Shown here piece by piece: positions 1-4,662 of a stretch of 12,790 nucleotides of DNA. The notes beneath the pieces were generated by a model. That model worked only from the letters and a program-made list of their open reading frames with translations. It did no database searches and was not told where the DNA came from. A program made the position numbers and the translations under genes. The stretch is taken from positions 1-12,790 of the forward strand of contig DALTVX010000110.1 of assembly GCA_029987395.1 (NCBI GenBank). The letters are read 5' to 3'. This DNA comes from Methanocorpusculum sp. Lineage in GTDB: Archaea > Halobacteriota > Methanomicrobia > Methanomicrobiales > Methanocorpusculaceae. Each line of letters starts with the position of its first letter. Position 1 is the stretch's first letter.

Positions 1-134
1 GAGGCGCTGGGGCGCCGACAGGATTTGCCCGAACGTTCCCGATGAGGGATGAGCAAGACAGCGTAGCTGGATTGCGAAAGTGAGGAAAAGCAAATCCGAT
101 TCTGGGAGCCCGAAGGGCGAGATTCGCGCCGATT

Positions 135-158
135 CGCGGTTTTATTATAATCTCATGT
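135..158 (+). repeat. Dispersed tail repeat, copy 1 (24 bp)
   Basis: The 24 bases starting CGCGGTTTTATTATAA and ending CTCATGT are identical to 324-347. Diverged versions occur at 2384-2406, next to the left large inverted repeat (about 4308-4345, reverse complement) and just beyond the right one (11990-12030). Just upstream are ATTCGCG-type short repeats (124-137). The repeat contains a TATA-like string, but no gene follows at promoter distance. Confidence 0.75.
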
Positions 159-261
159 GTCCGCATATGACCCTGAACTTCTCGAATTGGACGGGCAAAT
201 TCCAGTGTTTGATCATATTCGCGTCGATTCAAGCGAGCAAGCGAGGGTCATAGACCCGAGT

Positions 262-323
262 CGGTGAGCAAACCGAAGGTTTGTGAGCGAAGCGAAGCGG
301 AGAGCAAATCTCTGATTTGCGAA
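262..323 (+). repeat. Modular palindromic element, copy A
   Basis: Two triloop hairpins are joined by a linker. The first is AAACC-GAA-GGTTT, then comes a linker containing GCGAAGCGAAGCGGA, then GCAAATC-TCT-GATTTGC followed by GAAC. The order matches the element at 12501-12569: hairpin with GAA loop, linker ending AGCGGA, GAGCAAATC hairpin. The first stem and the loops differ. It runs straight into the 24-bp tail repeat at 324. Confidence 0.55.
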
Positions 324-347
324 CGCGGTTTTATTATAATCTCATGT
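324..347 (+). repeat. Dispersed tail repeat, copy 2 (24 bp)
   Basis: Perfect 24-bp match to 135-158. The sequence after it (348-395, with ATCGAAGTACAC) resembles the stretch at about 12013-12050 beyond the right large inverted repeat, so the repeat unit extends further in some copies. Confidence 0.75.
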
Positions 348-443
348 TTCCACACCCAACCTTACACGAGATCGAAGTACACACCTGATAATTCAAACGA
401 AGGGCTAAAAACGCGTTCGCCCCTTTGGGGGATCACACCCCGT

Positions 444-450
444 AAAAAAA
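444..450 (-). terminator. Oligo-T terminator of the cyclophilin gene
   Basis: Two bases after the cyclophilin TAA stop, the minus strand carries seven T residues in a row (A7 on the plus strand), the usual archaeal intrinsic termination signal. A short palindrome (CCCC-TTT-GGGG, 420-430) lies just beyond it. Confidence 0.55.
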
Positions 451-451
451 G

Positions 452-910
452 TTAGAGAAGGGTCGCTTTTACGATCCGAACATCCTCTAAAGGTTTGTCA
501 GAATGGTTCGTCTTGACCTTCCCCAGCTTCTCCACGATCTCCATACCTTCGACGACCTTCCCGAATGCCGGGTGGGCCTTGTCGAGGTAATTGTTGTTTG
601 CAAGGTTGATGAAGAATTGACTGCCGCCGGTATTTGGCCCCGCATTTGCCATAGCGATCGTACCTTTGCTGTTCTTGTTCGTTGACGTAAACTCATCAGG
701 GATCTTGTATCCCGGCCCGCCACATCCGGTACCTGTCGGGTCGCCGCCCTGAAGCATAAATCCGTCAATGATACGGTGAAAAATCACGCCGTTATAGTAT
801 CCATCGCCAACGAGCTTGACAAAGTTCCCGGTCGTCACCGGCATATCTTCACGAAGTTCGAGAACGATATCCCCGTGATTCGTGGAAAAAAGTACTTTCT
901 GTGCTGTCAT
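452..910 (-). CDS. Cyclophilin-type peptidyl-prolyl cis-trans isomerase
   Basis: A single-domain cyclophilin of 152 residues, which speeds cis-trans isomerisation of X-Pro bonds and acts as a folding helper. There is no signal peptide, so it should be cytoplasmic. Family landmarks are all visible: FHRIIDGFMLQGGD (residues 44-57, including catalytic Arg46, Phe51, Met52 and Gln54), AMANAGPNTGGSQFFIN (86-102) and AFGKVVEGMEIV (115-126). The position equivalent to the cyclosporin-contacting Trp121 of human CypA is Tyr108, which in the family usually means weak cyclosporin binding. I chose the ATG at 910 (MTAQKVLF) because the strand with the GDIVLEL motif begins directly after it and an AT-rich box lies about 25-30 bp upstream; a longer frame to 958 is possible but adds unlike sequence. 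It is divergent from the radical SAM gene. Confidence 0.95.
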   Translation of the reverse strand: MTAQKVLFSTNHGDIVLELREDMPVTTGNFVKLVGDGYYNGVIFHRIIDGFMLQGGDPTGTGCGGPGYKIPDEFTSTNKNSKGTIAMANAGPNTGGSQFFINLANNNYLDKAHPAFGKVVEGMEIVEKLGKVKTNHSDKPLEDVRIVKATLL

Positions 911-930
911 GTATCTACTTGTGTGCAGAC

Positions 931-942
931 AAAAATAATAAA
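931..942. promoter_or_regulatory. AT-rich TATA-like box between divergent genes
   Basis: The 61-bp gap between the cyclophilin start (910) and the radical SAM start (972) holds one AT-only run, AAAAATAATAAA. Read on the minus strand it is TTTATTATTTTT, about 21-32 bp before the cyclophilin ATG, compatible with a short-leader transcript. Read on the plus strand it is about 30-40 bp before the ATG at 972. The placement suits a shared archaeal promoter region, but no TFB recognition element was confirmed. Confidence 0.4.
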
Positions 943-971
943 CATGTATCATGACCAACCTACTGGTAAGA

Positions 972-2123
972 ATGAAAAATCCGTTTCATGTCATGATAAT
1001 CCCGACACTCGGCTGCCCCGGGCACTGCAAATACTGCTGGAGTTCGGATGAACACTCGCCGAGAATGCCGCTAGATATGATAGATGACATAGTCCGGTGG
1101 CTCAAACCGCTCGAGGATCAGCGGGTCACCTTCACCTTTCACGGCGGAGAGCCGCTGCTTGCCGGCGCAGAATTTTACCGGCAGGCTCTTAGAAAGATCA
1201 CCGAAGGACTGCCGCACCTCTCGCCGGAGTTCGCCATCCAGACAAACCTCTGGCTGATGACCGATGAACTCGCCGAGATCTTTGCCGAATACCGGGTCCC
1301 GATCGGCTCATCCATCGACGGACCAAAGGAGCTGACCGACTATCAACGGGGCGAGGGATACTATGAACGATGCCTCGCCGGCTATGAGATCGCCGCCGCC
1401 CACGGACTTCTGGTCAGGTTCATCTGCACCTTCACCAACACCTCCGTGAAGAAAAAGGAGGAGATCGTCCAGTTCTTCAGAGAACACAACTGGGTCATGA
1501 AACTTCACCCGGCTCTTCCGTCGCTAAAAGGGGACAACCCCAATGAATGGACGCTGTCTCCCGAGGAGTACGGCGAGCTTCTCGTCTATCTTCTGGACGA
1601 AGCGATCGATCACCCAACGGAGAGCGAGATCATGAACATCAATGATCTGTGCAGATGTGTGTTTACGAGAGTTGGGAGCGTCTGCACGTATGCTAACTGC
1701 ATGGGGACCACCTTTGCGATCGGGCCGGACGGGGAGATCTATCCCTGCTACCGGTTCATCGGGATGCCCGAATGGGTCATGGGACATCTGCATGATGCCC
1801 CGTCGATCGAGTCTCTCATGGAAAGTCCGGCAGGAAAACGCATGCTCGCATTCAAAGATCTGGTGGATATTGCATGCAAGGATTGTGCCCATATCACCTA
1901 CTGCAGAGGGGGATGTCCGTATAATGCCATCGCGCCAACAGGAGGGACGCTACAAGGCGTCGACCCGCATTGTAGTGCCTATAAACACATCTTTGACGAG
2001 ATCACCGAAAGGCTCGAACAGGAGATGACCGAGGAGGCGCCGACGTTGAGCAGAGTGTCACGGGTAAAGAGACAGCATAAGCCAAACGTGATGGAGCTTA
2101 TTCGAAGGATCGTTGAGGAATAA
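972..2123 (+). CDS. Radical SAM/SPASM protein, putative peptide-modifying maturase
   Basis: A 383-residue radical SAM enzyme with a C-terminal SPASM-type iron-sulfur domain. The radical SAM cluster motif is CPGHCKYC (Cys15, Cys19, Cys22; spacing CX3CX2C), followed by the SAM-binding GGEP at 58-61. The C-terminal region has cysteines at 238, 243, 259, 302, 305, 311, 315 and 334, including CKDCAHITYCRGGC, enough for auxiliary 4Fe-4S clusters. This layout is typical of enzymes that modify ribosomally made peptides or activate sulfatases. From memory it resembles the methanogen-centred group called the Mhun_1560 family, whose substrate is unknown; the subfamily is inferred. I prefer the ATG at 972 over 951 because MKNPFHVMIIPTLGC leads straight into the first strand, GGTAAG precedes it, and the AT-rich box at 931-942 suits it. 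No precursor peptide gene is visible next to it. Confidence 0.9.
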   Translation: MKNPFHVMIIPTLGCPGHCKYCWSSDEHSPRMPLDMIDDIVRWLKPLEDQRVTFTFHGGEPLLAGAEFYRQALRKITEGLPHLSPEFAIQTNLWLMTDELAEIFAEYRVPIGSSIDGPKELTDYQRGEGYYERCLAGYEIAAAHGLLVRFICTFTNTSVKKKEEIVQFFREHNWVMKLHPALPSLKGDNPNEWTLSPEEYGELLVYLLDEAIDHPTESEIMNINDLCRCVFTRVGSVCTYANCMGTTFAIGPDGEIYPCYRFIGMPEWVMGHLHDAPSIESLMESPAGKRMLAFKDLVDIACKDCAHITYCRGGCPYNAIAPTGGTLQGVDPHCSAYKHIFDEITERLEQEMTEEAPTLSRVSRVKRQHKPNVMELIRRIVEE

Positions 2124-2128
2124 CCCCA

Positions 2129-2147
2129 TTTTTTAGACAGTTTTTTT
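2129..2147 (+). terminator. Double oligo-T terminator after the radical SAM gene
   Basis: Within 25 bases of the TAA stop lie two T tracts, T6 (2129-2134) and T7 (2141-2147), with no strong hairpin before them. This is the usual archaeal intrinsic terminator form. Confidence 0.6.
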
Positions 2148-2353
2148 CGAAGATATTTCAATGGTCAGTGGCATTGTTCCAACATAAATAAAAGATACCA
2201 GAGAACCGGTATCAGAAAACAACGAATATCTGATTAAAATACGTGGAGTTGTAAAGGCAGGATAGGGCGATGAAAATTAAAATAGGACTTACACGATATA
2301 AGAAAATCACTCGAGATTCTTTAATAGTGTATACGGACACAAGAGATAAAGCC

Positions 2354-2396
2354 AACCGCGAACCGCAAATCTTGATTTGTGAACGCGGTTTTTTTC
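2354..2396. terminator. Nested hairpin with T tract between convergent genes
   Basis: An outer stem AACCGCG (2354-2360) / CGCGGTT (2384-2390) encloses an inner stem CAAATC (2366-2371) / GATTTG (2374-2379), followed by a T run on the plus strand. It lies between the convergent radical SAM and small-protein genes. The inner hairpin and the CGCGGTTTT tail are those of the dispersed repeat family (compare 304-347), so this may be a repeat copy serving as, or merely resembling, a terminator. The rest of 2148-2449 shows no supported gene. Confidence 0.45.
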
Positions 2397-2449
2397 TTAT
2401 GTGCATAGAGGAATGCCGACTCAAATGGACATATCGATTGAACATGCTC

Positions 2450-2815
2450 TCATCTTCCGAGAAGTTTTCTGATCTTCTCGGTCCGCAGCTCCTCCCGCTT
2501 TTTTAGAACGGTAAGATCCACCTCCCCTTCACGATACGAGGAGAAAAGAAGATACAGAAAATCGCCCGTTATCATCATGGTCTCTTTTTTGAACCGGACC
2601 TCGACCGTCATATCCCCGGCAAATCCTTTGATGGAGAACCAGTCAGGTTTATTGAATGTGTAAAAGCCTTCGCCAAGGTTTGGAAGCTGATCGACCTTCC
2701 CGAAGTTTTCCAGATACAGGAAGAACTCTCTAGTGAGGGGAGCATCGAGCGTAAACTCCTTCATATATGAGCCGTCGGCGCAGGCTTTATGCTGAATCGA
2801 CTGCAGGATGCGCAT
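2450..2815 (-). CDS. Small conserved-looking protein of unknown function
   Basis: I do not recognise this 121-residue protein. It has no membrane segment, no signal peptide and few cysteines. The sequence alternates strand-like hydrophobic stretches (WFSIKGFAGDMTVEVRF, METMMITGDFLYLLF-like) and ends in a charged, probably helical tail (LKKREELRTEKIRKLLGR). The ATG at 2815 is supported by GAGGT at 2824-2828, eight bases upstream and inside the end of the aminotransferase gene; a later ATG at 2764 has no such site. The gene starts 29 bp before the aminotransferase stop, so the two are almost certainly cotranscribed and possibly translationally coupled. This suggests a role tied to that PLP enzyme (partner or regulator), by context only. 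Confidence 0.75.
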   Translation of the reverse strand: MRILQSIQHKACADGSYMKEFTLDAPLTREFFLYLENFGKVDQLPNLGEGFYTFNKPDWFSIKGFAGDMTVEVRFKKETMMITGDFLYLLFSSYREGEVDLTVLKKREELRTEKIRKLLGR

Positions 2816-3959
2816 TTCTCGCGACCTCTCGTATTGCTGCGGCGGCGACGCGGCATTCTTCGTCAGTTGTGAGGCAGGAAAGGCTCAGGCGAACGCATCC
2901 CTCGCCTCCGTCGATCGTTTTGTGTACCAGCGGGGCACAGTGAAGACCTGTTCGGCAGATGATATTGTATGCTCTTGCCAGGATGAATCCCACATCATCA
3001 TTTGCGAGTCCGCGGATGTTGAAGGCGATGATCGGGATCTCGGGGCGTTCGTGGTAGAGGATGATGTTCTCCTCCTTCTTCAGCTCCGAAATGATATAGG
3101 CGGCCTGCTGTTCCGCTTTTTTTGCGATGGAAGAGATCCCTTTTTCTTTGATGAACCGAACCCCTGCCGTAAGAGCTGCAAGACCCGGATGGTTTTGGGT
3201 CCCGGGTTCGAATCGTTCCGGCATCTCGAGGGGATGGAAGAGCGAGCTCGAGTTTGTGCCTGTCCCTCCAAACATGACGGGGAGGATCTCGGTTGGATCA
3301 CGCAGATAGCATCCTCCAGTGCCCGGGATGCCGAAGAGTCCTTTGTGACCGGTGAAGACAAAGGCGTCGACCGGAAGGCGGGAAAGATCGATGGGGATGT
3401 GCCCTGCGGTCTGTGCTCCGTCGACGATGAAATAAATGCCGCGATCATGGAGAAGGTCGCCGATCGCCTTTATATTCTGGACCGAGCCAAGAACATTGCT
3501 TCCATGGGTCATGACCATGAACCTCGTGTCAGGCCGGATGGCGGCCTCGACCGATGCAGGACTGACGACGCCGTTTTCAAAGGGGACGATGCCTAGTTCG
3601 ATACGACCCATCTTTTTGTGTTCATACAGCGGTCTAAGAACTGAGTTGTGATCGAGGGCGGTTGTAAGAACATGGCAGCCGCGTTCTCCTCCGGCAATGA
3701 ATCCGGATATGAGGAGGTTGAGGGCATATGTTGCGTTGTGGGTGAAAACGATATGATCGGGATGATCTGCTCTAAGCAGGAGGGCGAGCTCCTCTCTTGC
3801 CTGAGTCACATGGTCTTCGCCTTGTGTCCCGGTGGTTCGTCCGGATCCAAATACGGGAAGAGCAAGGGATTTTGCTACTGCTTCCATGATCTGGGGTGGT
3901 TTTGGCCAGCTGGTCGCAGCATTATTTAGATATATGAGAGGATGTTGCTGGAGAGTCAT
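2787..3959 (-). CDS. Class V aminotransferase, cysteine desulfurase/selenocysteine lyase-like
   Basis: A 390-residue PLP enzyme of the class V aminotransferase fold. It begins YLNNAATSWPKPP, the typical N-terminus of cysteine desulfurase-family proteins. PLP-site residues are visible: His104 (ALDHNS), Asp180 and Gln183 (VDGAQTAGH), and the Schiff-base Lys206 in FTGHKGLFG. The catalytic loop has Cys341 in RTGLHCAP, as in desulfurases that move sulfur (or selenium) from cysteine (or selenocysteine) onto an enzyme persulfide. It resembles the subgroup typified by EF2568, often discussed with selenium metabolism; the true substrate is not shown. The ATG at 3959 is chosen because NNAAT follows at the normal distance and a TATA-like box lies about 30 bp upstream; an upstream frame to 4046 adds unlike sequence. 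It is the first gene of a two-gene operon with the 121-residue protein. Confidence 0.92.
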   Translation of the reverse strand: MTLQQHPLIYLNNAATSWPKPPQIMEAVAKSLALPVFGSGRTTGTQGEDHVTQAREELALLLRADHPDHIVFTHNATYALNLLISGFIAGGERGCHVLTTALDHNSVLRPLYEHKKMGRIELGIVPFENGVVSPASVEAAIRPDTRFMVMTHGSNVLGSVQNIKAIGDLLHDRGIYFIVDGAQTAGHIPIDLSRLPVDAFVFTGHKGLFGIPGTGGCYLRDPTEILPVMFGGTGTNSSSLFHPLEMPERFEPGTQNHPGLAALTAGVRFIKEKGISSIAKKAEQQAAYIISELKKEENIILYHERPEIPIIAFNIRGLANDDVGFILARAYNIICRTGLHCAPLVHKTIDGGEGCVRLSLSCLTTDEECRVAAAAIREVARNAHPAVDSA

Positions 3960-3985
3960 GTCATTGAAGATATCGTATCCTTGTA

Positions 3986-3994
3986 CGTATAAAT
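3986..3994 (-). promoter_or_regulatory. TATA-like box of the aminotransferase operon
   Basis: The minus strand reads ATTTATACG here, a good archaeal TATA-box match, about 27-35 bp before the ATG at 3959. That predicts a leaderless or very short-leader transcript and supports the chosen start. Confidence 0.5.
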
Positions 3995-4060
3995 GGTTTG
4001 GTTGTATTTTGCGTGTGGTGAATGTTGAAAAATCTCTGAATCGCAAGTTTATCGACTTGA

Positions 4061-4120
4061 TCGCAAGTTTCCTTCGAGAACTTGCTCAGCTAAGACTGCC
4101 CTTATAGGGCACCCCGCCTC
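4061..4120 (+). repeat. Modular palindromic element, copy B
   Basis: Hairpin 1 is GCAAGTT (4063-4069) / AACTTGC (4079-4085). A linker TCAGCTAAGACT follows, then hairpin 2, GCCCT-TAT-AGGGC (4098-4110), then ACCCCGCC. It aligns block by block with 12321-12389 (GCAAATC/GATTTGC; TCCGCTAAGGCC; GCTCC-TTC-GGAGC; AGCCCGCC). Both stems differ from that copy but remain paired. Confidence 0.6.
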
Positions 4121-4173
4121 GGCTAAGGTCGTATGCGTTGCATTCAACCCCCATCACACGAAATTCACGAAAA

Positions 4174-4221
4174 GGGGGACAGGGGGACTGATTCACTGTA
4201 AAGGGGGATGGAAGACGGGGG
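4174..4221 (+). other. Four G5 tracts, possible G-quadruplex
   Basis: Runs of exactly five G lie at 4174-4178, 4182-4186, 4203-4207 and 4217-4221, with loops of 3, 16 and 9 bases. The long loops make quadruplex formation uncertain. No gene lies at this place. Confidence 0.3.
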
Positions 4222-4340
4222 CCTTTAGGTCCCCATGTCGAGTAAGTCGATAGACTTGCGAGTGTGAGGGTGAGTAGGGCGTGGAAGAACACCACCACTC
4301 ATAGAAAGGGTACGGTTGTGTGCGGACACATGAGAATTCC

Positions 4341-4490
4341 CACCGCGAATAATCGCGAATTAACGCGAATCGCATTTTTCTTGTTCCGCCCTCTTGACCT
4401 TCGGTCGCGTCACTACGCTACGCCTGATCGGCTCCGCGTGGCCGTGACGGCGGAACGAAAAATGCTGGAAAACCCGCGTCGCGGGTTTTC
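4341..4490 (+). repeat. Large inverted repeat, left copy, flanking the hsd operon
   Basis: This 150-bp stretch is the reverse complement of 11848-11997 with only a handful of differences, all near 4361-4378. It contains in order three CGCGAAT units, a GACC-TTC-GGTC hairpin (4396-4406), an 8-bp inner inverted repeat GTTCCGCC (4383-4390) / GGCGGAAC (4449-4456), and a near-perfect palindrome GAAAACCCGCG-T-CGCGGGTTTTC (4468-4490). Weaker similarity between the two sides continues outward to about 4310 and 12030. The terminal palindrome could also act as a terminator for transcripts leaving hsdR. Confidence 0.9.
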
Positions 4491-4662
4491 TTTTGTTTAT
4501 TACATCTCTCTTATGTGAGAGCAGAATTTTAGGATGGGGAGAATTGAATACAATATTACTTTGTCCCCTATACTTTTCACTCTACAAGCATTATCTTAAA
4601 ACCCAGTTTGATCTATTTTTGGGTTCATGATTCTGTTTCATATTTTGACATTTATTATAATA
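4491..4662. other. AT-rich spacer downstream of hsdR
   Basis: I see no gene, no strong hairpin and no T tract on the minus strand that would clearly terminate the hsd transcript. The stretch lies between the hsdR stop and the left large inverted repeat, inside the cassette. Confidence 0.5.

Larger units (their letters stand above)
1..451. other. Gene-free, hairpin-rich intergenic region
   Basis: No convincing coding frame is visible: stops are frequent and the one 63-codon plus-strand frame (264-455) is built from repeat sequence. The stretch holds a series of short perfect hairpins with 3-4 nt loops: GGCGC/GCGCC at 3-16, GCCC-GAA-GGGC at 108-118, GGGTC-ATA-GACCC at 245-257, AAACC-GAA-GGTTT at about 270-282, and GCAAATC-TCT-GATTTGC at about 304-320. 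A longer-range pair TATGACCCT (166-174) / AGGGTCATA (244-252) could close a larger structure. Two copies of a 24-bp direct repeat lie at 135-158 and 324-347. It could be accumulated repeats or a structured RNA; I see no sign that would decide this. Confidence 0.6.
4041..4261. repeat. Unit bounded by 18-bp inverted repeats (MITE-like)
   Basis: The ends are TCGCAAGTTTATCGACTT (4041-4058) and its reverse complement with one mismatch (4244-4261). The 221-bp unit contains the modular element copy B (4061-4120) and four G5 tracts, and no convincing gene. A 70-codon minus-strand frame (4086-4298) is low-complexity and has no supporting features. No target-site duplication is evident, so mobility is only a possibility. 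Confidence 0.4.

Noticed and set aside
1..345. A CRISPR array
   Set aside because: The repeats are palindromic modules of varying length and spacing, without regular unique spacers or cas genes.
3196..3216. A tRNA T-arm-like GGTTCGAATC string
   Set aside because: It lies in the aminotransferase coding sequence (encoding RFEPGTQ on the minus strand), and no acceptor or anticodon stem surrounds it.
2808..3596. A 262-codon plus-strand frame
   Set aside because: It is antisense to the well-supported aminotransferase gene and its protein resembles nothing.
4086..4298. A 70-codon minus-strand frame
   Set aside because: It spans the hairpins and G tracts of a repeat region, and shows no domain or ribosome binding site.
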